DNA of 64,000 nt from Pelagibius sp. Alg239-R121 (GTDB taxonomy: Bacteria > Pseudomonadota > Alphaproteobacteria > Kiloniellales > Kiloniellaceae): assembly GCF_947331435.1 (NCBI RefSeq), contig NZ_CAMZOF010000002.1:124001-188000 (forward strand). The letters are read 5' to 3'. The translations under genes were made by a program, and so were the position numbers. The notes beneath the pieces were generated by a model. It saw nothing but the letters and a program-made list of their open reading frames with translations. It searched no databases and was not told the DNA's origin. Of this stretch, positions 41,210-49,259 are shown piece by piece (position 1 is the first letter of the stretch; each line of letters opens with the position of its first letter).

Positions 41210-42913
41210 ATGCCGACCAACCTGGCTTCGTCAGAGCCGCAAGATATAGCCCTGCGCGCTCCAAGTGAGGTCATGCGCCTCAAGCGCATGGGCTCTTTTC
41301 ATCAAAGCCGCCTGAGTTTTATGCGGGTGCTGCTGCGCAGATTGAAGCATCAGGGTTGGCGTTTTGACCGGCCGGTCTGGCGCATCGATCACAGGGGCGT
41401 CGGGGTGGCGACCTATCGCGCCATTGGGCCGGAACGCGTTTACACCCTCATTGCATTTGCTCATGATCTTCCGGCGGAGCAACGCTCGGACCGGGTTATC
41501 GCTGAGGCCTGGGATGCGACCTTTACGCTCTTCGACGGCGAACCGAGTGAGGACGACATTGTCCGCTTGTCGCAGAACGTGCCGCTGCAGGAAGCCGGCA
41601 GGATTTCCGCCAGCGAATTGGTTTTGTCCCGTGCGAACAGATCCGTTCGTTTGTTCGAATATGTCATTGATTGCCTGGCACGGGGCCTGCAGCCCGCCAC
41701 AGAGATGGTTGATCCGATCGGGTATCTGATGCGGACAACTGCGGTCTACGGTTCGGGAAAGTTTGGCGCTGCAGACCGGGACACCTGGGCGGAACGTCCC
41801 GAGTTTCTAGGGTCCTTCCAGCCTGAATTGCTTTCCGTATGGCTGATCCGTTCCTTCACATTGGATCTGGTCGAGCATCTGGCTCAGGCGCGCGCACCGG
41901 AAACCGCTGTGTTGATGTCGCCGGGAATTCGCCGCAGGTTAGGCGTGGGAAACTCGACCGGGCTTGGCATGGCGCCGTTTCTACTGACTCATCCTTCACT
42001 GATCCACGCTTGGGTGAATGCACGAGAAACCGCGCTGGCGCGGGTGCGTTCGATCCAGACGGCCGCGCCCGATAAATCGATCCTCTTTCGCAACCTGGTG
42101 GCGCGCGCCGCGATCAATGCCCGGAACTGGACGTCCGAACATCCTCATCAATCACCAAAGATCGCCGGGCTCCGCGAAGACCTGGCACGATTGAGCAATC
42201 ACCTTGAAGATCATCCCTTGGAAGGCTCCCAGCCCTGGAACGAACTTTATCTCTGGGCAGCGAACACGCTGAGCCTCGAAGGACAGGAACAGCTCGTGTC
42301 ACTGATGCTGGAGCCGCACGGCGAACAGATCGACGATCTTGCCGACACCATGTCCGCGGATGAGAGCGGCAGTTTCCACATTAACGGGACACTGCCCGCG
42401 GGCATTCTCAAAGCGTGGCTTCGAGAAGCTTACGGCTGGGCTTTGACGACGGACTTTGAGAGTGATGACGCCATTGCGCGGGTTTGGTATGTCTCCGAAG
42501 AAAAGCTGGAACCACGCTTAGGCGAGCGCTTCGAGGAACCGCTCGAAGCCTACGAACAGCCCCTTGCGCCGGCGCGAGACGCGGCAGCAATGTTGAGAAG
42601 TCTGCAAGAATGGGACGACAGCGAGACGATAGCGGCATTTTTGATGAAACATCCCGAACATCGCCACGCCGTGCGGCGGGCACAGCTTGTCGCTCAAAAA
42701 CCTTACGCCGAGATCCGGGACAATACCATTGCGGCAGAAATGCTCCCCATTGATCTCTTGCGGTGCAAACTCTCTTTCTTCGGTGCGACCAAATTCGACC
42801 CGAGATCTGATCGCTGGGTGCGGATTACAATGTTTCAGGGCGCTCCCTTTCCAGAGGAGCTCGCAGACTCCGACCCCGATGATCTTGCCTACCCGCCGGA
42901 GAAACCGTTATGA
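41210..42913 (+). CDS. Uncharacterised 567-residue protein
   Basis: Not recognised. The protein is soluble, without signal peptide, membrane segment or cysteine-rich motif. Early residues (MRLKRMGSFHQSRLSFMRVLLRRLK) are basic; VWRIDHRGVGVATYRAIGPERVYTLIAFAHDL follows in parts, and the C-terminus has acidic stretches and FQGAPFPEELADSDPDDLAY. ATG 41210 with TGGAGAA upstream is preferred over ATG 41174. Its stop overlaps the start of the next gene as ATGA, so the two are translationally coupled. It follows the KorAB/ferredoxin/AhpD genes by about 236 bases in the same direction, and probably serves the same pathway. Confidence 0.75.
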   Translation: MPTNLASSEPQDIALRAPSEVMRLKRMGSFHQSRLSFMRVLLRRLKHQGWRFDRPVWRIDHRGVGVATYRAIGPERVYTLIAFAHDLPAEQRSDRVIAEAWDATFTLFDGEPSEDDIVRLSQNVPLQEAGRISASELVLSRANRSVRLFEYVIDCLARGLQPATEMVDPIGYLMRTTAVYGSGKFGAADRDTWAERPEFLGSFQPELLSVWLIRSFTLDLVEHLAQARAPETAVLMSPGIRRRLGVGNSTGLGMAPFLLTHPSLIHAWVNARETALARVRSIQTAAPDKSILFRNLVARAAINARNWTSEHPHQSPKIAGLREDLARLSNHLEDHPLEGSQPWNELYLWAANTLSLEGQEQLVSLMLEPHGEQIDDLADTMSADESGSFHINGTLPAGILKAWLREAYGWALTTDFESDDAIARVWYVSEEKLEPRLGERFEEPLEAYEQPLAPARDAAAMLRSLQEWDDSETIAAFLMKHPEHRHAVRRAQLVAQKPYAEIRDNTIAAEMLPIDLLRCKLSFFGATKFDPRSDRWVRITMFQGAPFPEELADSDPDDLAYPPEKPL

Positions 42914-43536
42914 GCTGGTCGCTTGGAGAAACACGAAGCTTGGCGATAAAAGCTGCCCGGGGCGCCGGCATGACCTGGGGATTGGCAGAGGACGCCGGTT
43001 TTGCCGTGCAGTGGCTCCAGGCAAATGGGTCTCCAGGCGTTCAGATCCTGGCTGAATACTTGAGCTGGCGCGACGACGCAGAGAATGAAATCACACCGGC
43101 CTGGTTTGCATTTCACCAACCAGAATCGCCTGCAATCTACTGCCCTATCGAACTCGGCACCGCGATTTTGGATAGCGGGAAAACTGCACCTAACCGGTTT
43201 GATCGAGTCGCGCATCCCCTCTTACTGGCACCATTCTTGGGCGTTGCCACAGCATCCGGCGTACGATGCCTTTCTTGGCACAGCACTGAGATCCTCCTTT
43301 GCCGGAATGGATTCACGACTTCTGCTCAGCAGCGGACATTGCTTGTCGAACAGGCCGCATGTCAGATCGCTGACAGCAAGTTGTCCAGACTATCGAACAG
43401 AATTTTCCAAAGGGTTCCAGACAGCGAACAAAGACACATCGCTCGTCTCGAAAAATTCGCAGCCCGGACCTATGCCCCGGCTTCCGAGCAATCTCGTCTT
43501 ACCGGAGCCGGTGCGGGCGTTAACGACAACGACTGA
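42910..43536 (+). CDS. DUF3726-like protein
   Basis: A 208-residue protein starting MSWSLGETRSLAIKAARGAGMTWGLAEDAG, which I associate (moderately sure) with the DUF3726 family of unknown function. It is soluble and contains several tryptophans and cysteines (YCPIELG, VRCLSWH, LLCRNG). Translationally coupled to the 567-residue protein by a four-base overlap. It ends 37 bases before the convergent dgoA gene. Role unknown; coupling suggests a two-protein complex. Confidence 0.75.
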   Translation: MSWSLGETRSLAIKAARGAGMTWGLAEDAGFAVQWLQANGSPGVQILAEYLSWRDDAENEITPAWFAFHQPESPAIYCPIELGTAILDSGKTAPNRFDRVAHPLLLAPFLGVATASGVRCLSWHSTEILLCRNGFTTSAQQRTLLVEQAACQIADSKLSRLSNRIFQRVPDSEQRHIARLEKFAARTYAPASEQSRLTGAGAGVNDND

Positions 43537-43573
43537 TTTGCTCGGCCGCCGCCCCGTCAATAAACGCTGAAAT

Positions 43574-44191
43574 CTACGATAAACGCTCTGCGGCTTCACG
43601 AAAGGCCTTGGCCCTGGCGGCAATGTCCTCAACCGGCCGGCCCGGCTTGAAGAGTGCCGAGCCGATGCCGAAGCCAAGACAACCGGCGTCGATATAGCTC
43701 TGCAGGCTCTCCGGCTCGATACCGCCGACGGCAAAGAGAGGCACATCGGCCGGCAGGACGGCACGCATTGCCTTGGCGCCTGCCGTGCCGATCACTTCGC
43801 AGGGAAAGAGCTTGATCGCCTTGGCACCGGCATAGGCCGCAGCAAAGGCTTCGGACGGCGTCATGCAGCCGCAGGCGACGGCCATGTTCCTGTCAACCGC
43901 CGCGCTGATCACGGCCGGGTTGCTGTTGGGGGTGACGAAGTAGCTGAGCCCCAGCGCCGCCAGCTTTTCAACCTCGCTGACCCGCGTGACGGTTCCAGCA
44001 CCGATCTGGGCCCGCTGGCCGTATTCCGCCTGCAGCAGCTTCAGCGTCTCAAACACATTCGGCGAGTTGAGCGGCACCTCGATCCATGTCAGGCCCTCGG
44101 CAATCAGTGCCTCGACAACGGCCGGTGCCTCCTCTGTCGTAATACCGCGCAGAATGGCGATCAGATAGGGCGCACCCTCTTTCGAAAACAT
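43574..44191 (-). CDS. dgoA: 2-dehydro-3-deoxy-6-phosphogalactonate aldolase
   Basis: A 205-residue class I aldolase of the KDPG/KDPGal family. It has IAILRGIT at the start, E in WIEVPLNSP, the GAGTVTR loop, the Schiff-base lysine in AIKLFPCE and FAVGGIEPESL. It splits 2-keto-3-deoxy-6-phosphogalactonate to pyruvate and glyceraldehyde 3-phosphate. The IEVPLNSP sequence (in place of EVTLRTP) favours the galactonate over the gluconate enzyme, and the kinase encoded upstream agrees. ATG 44191. Confidence 0.93.
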   Translation of the reverse strand: MFSKEGAPYLIAILRGITTEEAPAVVEALIAEGLTWIEVPLNSPNVFETLKLLQAEYGQRAQIGAGTVTRVSEVEKLAALGLSYFVTPNSNPAVISAAVDRNMAVACGCMTPSEAFAAAYAGAKAIKLFPCEVIGTAGAKAMRAVLPADVPLFAVGGIEPESLQSYIDAGCLGFGIGSALFKPGRPVEDIAARAKAFREAAERLS

Positions 44192-44259
44192 CAGCTTTAC
44201 TACTCCTGAGAGCTTGTTCGATTTTCAATTGTCCAGTGAGAAACGATCAGGCTCTACCT

Positions 44260-45201
44260 CTAAGATTCCAGTATGCGTGCCGCACGCAGCAGTCCGGCAA
44301 CAACCGCCGCTTCGCCGTCCAACGCCTCGACGGCGGCGCCTGCGTCTTCCAACGCTGCCAGATACAGCGGCACCAATCCATGGGCACCGACCACCACGAT
44401 CGGCCCCGCAGGGGCAAAGCGCGGCAAGGCTTCCCGGATCTCCATGCCGATCAGCAGGCCGGAGAGATAGCCCGCACCCTCGGCGCCCGTCATGAGTCCC
44501 GCGAGAATGTCCGCCCGCGTGGCAAAGAGTGTTCCCGACAGGCCGTCCGACGCCTTGGCGGTTGCCAGCCCACGCGCAAACCCCGCCGGCAAACCCTTTT
44601 CGGCGACTTCCTGTGGCGGTTTCATCAGGCGGCCGAGCAGCGAGTGTTGGCTCAAGACGCTGTAAAGTTCGCCGGTAAAATAGGTCGCGAAGTCAACACA
44701 AGAGCCGTCTTTGGCAAGCGCCCATTTCGAGTGGGTCCCGGGCAGGCAGAAGGTCGCGTCGCCGCGTTCCAGGCAGCTCAGGGCGCCGAAGATCTGGGTC
44801 TCTTCCCCGCGCATCACGTCGGCCTGGGATAATCCCGGAGCCAGTTCCCTTCGGCGGGTAAGGCCAGGAAGAATAAAAACCGCACGACCGGCTGCCGAAT
44901 GAAGCTTCGCGGCGGCCTTAGGCAAGTCATCGAACGCCGCCGGACAGTCTGCATAGGGAACTTCGTGCCAGCCGTTCGCGCTGCCGACCATGCCGCAGAG
45001 CACAGCAGGCCGATCCCCGATCTCCTCGGACCACGGTGCCGCGAGCTCGTCCAGGACCGACGGCATGACTGCCGCTTCAACGGAAAGAATGCCCCGGTCA
45101 CTGACCTGCCGGTCCAGAATGACACCATCGTCAGTCACGAGGAAGGCGCGCAGATTGGTGGTCCCCCAATCGACAAGCAGGCGTGCGCCGGTCTCAGACA
45201 T
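44260..45201 (-). CDS. dgoK: 2-dehydro-3-deoxygalactonokinase
   Basis: A 313-residue sugar-acid kinase: LLVDWGTTNLRAFLV at the N-terminus is the phosphate-binding loop of DgoK, followed by GMVGSANGWHEVPYADCPA, and VMRGEETQIFGAL and CLPGTHSKWAL. It phosphorylates 2-keto-3-deoxygalactonate, giving the substrate of DgoA encoded 68 bases downstream. ATG 45201 was chosen; five more codons upstream are possible. Confidence 0.94.
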   Translation of the reverse strand: MSETGARLLVDWGTTNLRAFLVTDDGVILDRQVSDRGILSVEAAVMPSVLDELAAPWSEEIGDRPAVLCGMVGSANGWHEVPYADCPAAFDDLPKAAAKLHSAAGRAVFILPGLTRRRELAPGLSQADVMRGEETQIFGALSCLERGDATFCLPGTHSKWALAKDGSCVDFATYFTGELYSVLSQHSLLGRLMKPPQEVAEKGLPAGFARGLATAKASDGLSGTLFATRADILAGLMTGAEGAGYLSGLLIGMEIREALPRFAPAGPIVVVGAHGLVPLYLAALEDAGAAVEALDGEAAVVAGLLRAARILES

Positions 45202-45240
45202 CGAACCTCTTCCCACGATTTTGCTTAGAGTAGATCGAAG

Positions 45241-46008
45241 TTATACCCAGCCGCCGTCGACAATCAGGCTCTGCGCCGAACACATGGAGCTTTCGTCGGC
45301 AGCAAAAAATAATGCGGCGTTGGCGATGTCATTCGGTTTGACCCGGCCCTTAAGGCACATCTGCTCGTCCATCTGGCGTTCGCCCACCTCGTCGACCCAG
45401 AGCTCCAACTGCCGTTCGGTCATGACCCATCCGGGAACCAGCGTATTCACCCGGATTCCATGGGGTCCGAGATCGCGCGCGAAGGAACGGGTCATGCCCT
45501 GGACCGCGGATTTCGTCGAGGTGTAGCAAGGCATCCCGCCCTGCGCGAGCATCCAGGACACCGAGCCCAGATTGATGATCGAGCCGCCTCCGGCTTCGAT
45601 CATCCCGGGTGCAACCGCCTGGATCGCAAAGAAGAAGTGACGCAGGTTGACGGCGACCCGGTCGTCCCAGTAATCCGGTGTCACTTCGCGCCAGTCGTGG
45701 CGGGTGTCATTTGCCGCGTTATTGATCAAAGCCTCGAAAGGACCGGTTTCCTTTGCAAGGTCTGAGATGGCTTCGCGCAGGGCGTCGATATCGCGAAGAT
45801 CGCACTTGCGGAACAGGACCATCGCACCGGTCTCTTCCCGCAGGGCAGCCGCCAGCTTTTCGCCGGCCTCGCCATCCAGATCGAGAAACGCGGTCTTGGA
45901 GCCTTGGCGCGCAAAGGCTTCAACCATTGCTTTGCCGATTCCCGATGCGCCACCGGTGATCAAGACCGGTTTATTTTCAAGACTGTGAAAGGTAGCGGCT
46001 TTCGACAT
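45241..46008 (-). CDS. Short-chain dehydrogenase (probable galactose/arabinose 1-dehydrogenase role)
   Basis: A 255-residue classical SDR with cofactor motif TGGASGIG, NNAAND, the serine in NLGSVSW, the Y-x3-K pair in CYTSTK and VPGWVMTERQ. Several SDRs of this kind oxidise D-galactose or L-arabinose to the lactone in De Ley-Doudoroff type pathways. Its place as first gene before dgoK and dgoA supports such a role; galactitol or fucose relatives are alternatives. ATG 46008. Confidence 0.85.
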   Translation of the reverse strand: MSKAATFHSLENKPVLITGGASGIGKAMVEAFARQGSKTAFLDLDGEAGEKLAAALREETGAMVLFRKCDLRDIDALREAISDLAKETGPFEALINNAANDTRHDWREVTPDYWDDRVAVNLRHFFFAIQAVAPGMIEAGGGSIINLGSVSWMLAQGGMPCYTSTKSAVQGMTRSFARDLGPHGIRVNTLVPGWVMTERQLELWVDEVGERQMDEQMCLKGRVKPNDIANAALFFAADESSMCSAQSLIVDGGWV

Positions 46009-46237
46009 CTCTACGACCCTTCCGGCCGCCTTGGTAAGCGGCAGTATGTCGCGGTCCCAACACGGGCCGCGATGTTATGACGTTGTGCAATACCCAGTGC
46101 CTCCAGTGGAGAACTTTACCCTGATATGCAGATACATGCAGTGGCCGTTCCGCCGGCTCGTCGAGATCGTCTCGCGTCATCGGTCTTACGGGGCGCAAAA
46201 CCCTCGGAACCGGCGTTTACAGGCTAGATTGAAGGAT

Positions 46238-46255
46238 TTGTAATATGTATTACTA
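46238..46255. promoter_or_regulatory. Candidate GntR operator in the dgo divergent region
   Basis: TTGTAATA and TATTACTA are 8-base arms (one mismatch) around a TG centre, with a perfect inner TAATA/TATTA. The site lies 38 bases before the GntR gene start in the 285-base gap shared with the SDR-dgoK-dgoA operon. Overlap with promoter-like AT-rich DNA fits a repressor. Confidence 0.45.
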
Positions 46256-46293
46256 TTGACTTCAAGATCACACTTGCGGGGAATGCCGCTTCA

Positions 46294-47004
46294 ATGCAGC
46301 GCAGGCGTTTAAACCTTCGTGACACGGTAGTCGAGGCCCTGGCGGTCCGGATCATCACCGGCACCTACGCCACGGGAACCGCTCTGCCACACGAAACCAG
46401 TCTGCTGGAAGAGTTCGCGGTCAGCCGCACCTGCCTGCGTGAAGCGCTGCAGCTCCTGTCCGGCAAGGGGTTGATCGTTTCGCGGCCGCGCATCGGTACT
46501 GTCGTGCGCGAACGGATCGACTGGAACTTCCTCGACGCCGACATGCTGCGCTGGCGCCGCGAAGTCATTCCGCCGCAGACTTATCTCAGTGAGCTTTTCG
46601 CCATGCGCCGGATCGTCGAGCCGGAAGCGGCCGCTCTGGCTGCGGAACGCGCCAGCACGACGCAGATCGAACAGATCCGCAACGCGTTCGAGGCCATGGG
46701 CGGCCGCAGCGACCACTATTCCGACGACGCGATCGAAGGCGACGTCACCTTTCACCGCCTGATCCTGACGGCCAGCGGTAACGCCCTCTTCTCCGGATTT
46801 GGCGCCTGTATCGAAGAAAGCCTGCGCGCTTCCATCAAATTGACCTCACGCCCCAATATCGAGGCGCCGGATTCACGCGAACTCCATGGCGAGGTGATCG
46901 AAGCCATAGAGCGGGGCGATCGCGAATCTGCGCGGCGCCGCTCGCACCAACTCCTCGATGCGACGCTCAGTTCTTTGCGCAAAGCCGGCTTCGGCCTGGA
47001 GTAG
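46294..47004 (+). CDS. GntR family regulator (FCD, DgoR-like)
   Basis: A 236-residue FCD-type GntR protein: LRDTVVEALAVRIITGTYATGTALP, SRTCLREALQLLSGKGLI and RPRIGTVVRERIDWNFLDADMLRW, the last resembling the linker of DgoR/LldR-type regulators, followed by the FCD domain with ligand histidines (FHRLIL, ELHGEVIEAI). Divergent from the galactonate genes and most likely their repressor, released by galactonate (known for DgoR of E. coli). ATG 46294. Confidence 0.92.
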   Translation: MQRRRLNLRDTVVEALAVRIITGTYATGTALPHETSLLEEFAVSRTCLREALQLLSGKGLIVSRPRIGTVVRERIDWNFLDADMLRWRREVIPPQTYLSELFAMRRIVEPEAAALAAERASTTQIEQIRNAFEAMGGRSDHYSDDAIEGDVTFHRLILTASGNALFSGFGACIEESLRASIKLTSRPNIEAPDSRELHGEVIEAIERGDRESARRRSHQLLDATLSSLRKAGFGLE

Positions 47005-47056
47005 CAATCCTATGAAAATGTTTAGGCTCTTCATCAGATAACGAGAGCGTCAAAGG

Positions 47057-48004
47057 TCACGCCACCCGGTCTTCTGCGCGGCGCACCCGGCGGTAGGTGG
47101 CAGGTGCCAGATCGAAATGACGTTTGAAAACGCGCCCGAACGCCGCCTCCGATTGGTAGCCGCTCTGCTCCGCCACTTCGTAAATTGAGTTCTCGGATTC
47201 CACGAGAGACCGGCGCGCTATCTGCATACGCCAATTGGTCAGATATTGTATCGGCGTCATACCCATCAGATCCTGAAAGCGGTTGGCAAAGGCGGTGCGG
47301 GAGAGTCCGGCAACGCGTGCCATGCTTTCCAGAGTCCAGGAATGGGCAGGATTTCGATGAATTTCGGTCAGGCTGCGCCCGATATGCGTGTCGGCAATCC
47401 CCTTGAAAACCAACTGACGCTGGCCGTCGCTTGCCAGGAAGGCACGGATCGCCTGCGTGAAGATGATTTCCGTCAGTTTCAGAGCAATCAGATCGCCGCC
47501 GAGGTTCGATCTGCCGGCCTCCGCACCGATCAGTTTGAGCGTGGCTTCCAGCCATAGCGTCGAGGCTTCGCCGAAGTTCTTTATATGCAGATACGGCGGC
47601 AGTTTCTCGATCAGGGGATGGGTCGCATCCGAATCGAAGGCGAAGTGACCGCAGATCAATTGCGTCTCGTGACCGGTCCCCTGATCTCCGATCACCAATG
47701 CGCCTTCGCCGGTAAAGCCGGCCTCTGCCACCACCTGGTCGACGGTTTTCAGGGGGGTATCCGGTTGGTCGCGCAGGCTGTGCGCAGCGCCATGGGTGAT
47801 GATCACAAGATCCCCTTGCTCGAGCAAAACAGGGGAATCCACACCGGCGACCGTAACCCAGCACCGTCCACGATGGACAAAGTGAAATCGCGACACATTT
47901 TCGAAGGCCGGAACCGCGACACCCCACGGCCGATTGAAGGAGGTCCTAAAATAAAAGGTGCCCTTCAATCTCAGCAGATCAAGAATATTGCTCAGAAGAT
48001 CCAT
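47057..48004 (-). CDS. AraC family regulator with cupin_6-type sensor domain
   Basis: A 315-residue regulator. The N-terminal half is a cupin sensor (FHFVHRGRCWVTVAG, LEQGDLVIITHGAAHSLRD) followed by GHFAFDSDATHPLIEKLP as in the AraC-cupin_6 group. The C-terminal half holds two HTHs (LESMARVAGLSRTAFANRF, IYEVAEQSGYQSEAAFGRVFKRHF). GGGAGGGATACGAC directly precedes ATG 48004, which decides the start. Target unknown; a GTACGA direct repeat lies just upstream. Confidence 0.92.
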   Translation of the reverse strand: MDLLSNILDLLRLKGTFYFRTSFNRPWGVAVPAFENVSRFHFVHRGRCWVTVAGVDSPVLLEQGDLVIITHGAAHSLRDQPDTPLKTVDQVVAEAGFTGEGALVIGDQGTGHETQLICGHFAFDSDATHPLIEKLPPYLHIKNFGEASTLWLEATLKLIGAEAGRSNLGGDLIALKLTEIIFTQAIRAFLASDGQRQLVFKGIADTHIGRSLTEIHRNPAHSWTLESMARVAGLSRTAFANRFQDLMGMTPIQYLTNWRMQIARRSLVESENSIYEVAEQSGYQSEAAFGRVFKRHFDLAPATYRRVRRAEDRVA

Positions 48005-48070
48005 GTCGTATCCCTCCCATCCGAAGATGGTTCTCCGATCCAGCGAAAACACCGGTTCTGATGCTGTGTT

Positions 48071-48097
48071 GTACGATCGATCAAGTTTTCTGTACGA
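48071..48097. promoter_or_regulatory. Candidate AraC-type direct repeat upstream of the AraC gene
   Basis: GTACGA occurs at 48071-48076 and 48092-48097, 21 bases apart, i.e. two helical turns, as AraC-type half-sites often are. It lies in the 340-base gap between the AraC gene and the divergent DUF4142 gene; the remainder of the gap has no convincing gene. Confidence 0.35.
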
Positions 48098-48344
48098 ACT
48101 GCGATTGATCATATGTCGGAAGCAGCATTACCTAGCATATCTGCAAAGAGGGAAACAGCGGCCGAAGACGACATCCGGCTGGAAGTCCTCCCGCAGACAT
48201 AAAGCGCAATCGCCGTGGATTGCCGTAATCAGGAGGGTAAAGCGCTCTCCCAATCCATTTTGCAGAGACTGGTCCGCACGTCATTTCGACATCGATTGGT
48301 TCGGTCAGGCTCTGAGTAAAACCCACATCAAAAGGGAGCCAACC

Positions 48345-48875
48345 GTGAACTCGAAACTCTTTCTTTCCGTCCTCGCCCTTTCTGCCGTTGCCTGGATCAA
48401 TCCCGGCACTGCAGCCTCTCCGGAAGAACTGAACGATCTGGAAATCGCGCACGTCGCCTACACCGCGGACTCCATCGACATCCGCTACGCGCACCTGGCG
48501 CTGGCGATTTCGAAAAATCCGAAAATTCATGAATTCGCCCGCACCATGATCCGCGACCACACTGCCGTCAACGAAGAGGCCCTCGCCCTGCTGCAGGAAC
48601 TCAAGGTCGCGCCGAAAGACAACTTTCTGAGCCAGAAACTGACCAGTGATTCGGATGCTCTGGTGGCCGAAATGAGTGCCCTGAGTGGCGCTGCCTTCGA
48701 CAAGCGCTACGCCGAAAACGAGCTCGGCTACCACAAGGCGGTCAACGGTCTGGTCGAAAAAACCTTCATCCCGAACATCGAGACGCCGCAGGTCAAAGAA
48801 CTCTTCGTCAAAGCACTGAAGATCTTCAAGGCCCACGAACAGCATGCGGCCATGATGGTCAAGTCGCTGAAGTAG
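48345..48875 (+). CDS. DUF4142 family exported protein
   Basis: A 176-residue protein with an N-terminal signal (LFLSVLALSAVAWINPGTAA) and an all-helical DUF4142 domain of the ferritin-like type: EIAHVAYTADSIDIRYAHLAL, HEFARTMIRDHTAVNEEAL and HEQHAAMM. GTG 48345 is behind AAGGGAG. DUF4142 proteins are periplasmic and of unknown function. Ten bases separate it from the cupredoxin gene, so they are likely co-transcribed. Confidence 0.88.
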   Translation: MNSKLFLSVLALSAVAWINPGTAASPEELNDLEIAHVAYTADSIDIRYAHLALAISKNPKIHEFARTMIRDHTAVNEEALALLQELKVAPKDNFLSQKLTSDSDALVAEMSALSGAAFDKRYAENELGYHKAVNGLVEKTFIPNIETPQVKELFVKALKIFKAHEQHAAMMVKSLK

Positions 48876-48885
48876 CGCCCGGACC

Positions 48886-49245
48886 GTGGATAACCACAAG
48901 ATATCCCGTAGGGTTGTGATGGCGCTTGCCGTCACGGCCCTCGCCGGACCCAGGCTGCTTTCGTCAAACGACGCCGACGCGAAAGAGGCCGCCACCCACG
49001 TCGTGGAGATCAAGGACTTTATCTTCTCTCCCAAGCAGCTTTCAGTGACCCCGGGAGACCGGATCACCTGGATCAACCGCGATATCGTGCCTCATACCGC
49101 CACTGCGTCCGACAAGAGCTGGGACTCAGGGACTCTCAAGACCGACGAAGAATGGCAGACGACGGTAGAGGCCGGCATGTATGGTGATTACTTCTGCCGC
49201 TTCCATCCGAACATGAAGGCAAAACTGGAGATCAGGCAGACCTGA
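48886..49245 (+). CDS. Cupredoxin-domain blue copper protein
   Basis: A 119-residue exported protein. A Tat-like leader SRRVVMALAVTALAG is followed by a plastocyanin-like fold with copper ligands in the expected order: H in VPHTATA, then C, H and M in FCRFHPNMKAKL. The size matches amicyanin/pseudoazurin-type electron carriers. The start GTG 48886 keeps the RR of the leader; its ribosome site is weak. Operon with the DUF4142 gene and convergent with the beta-propeller gene (14 bases apart). Its redox partner is unknown. Confidence 0.9.
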   Translation: MDNHKISRRVVMALAVTALAGPRLLSSNDADAKEAATHVVEIKDFIFSPKQLSVTPGDRITWINRDIVPHTATASDKSWDSGTLKTDEEWQTTVEAGMYGDYFCRFHPNMKAKLEIRQT

Positions 49246-49259
49246 AAATCCCTCGCACT

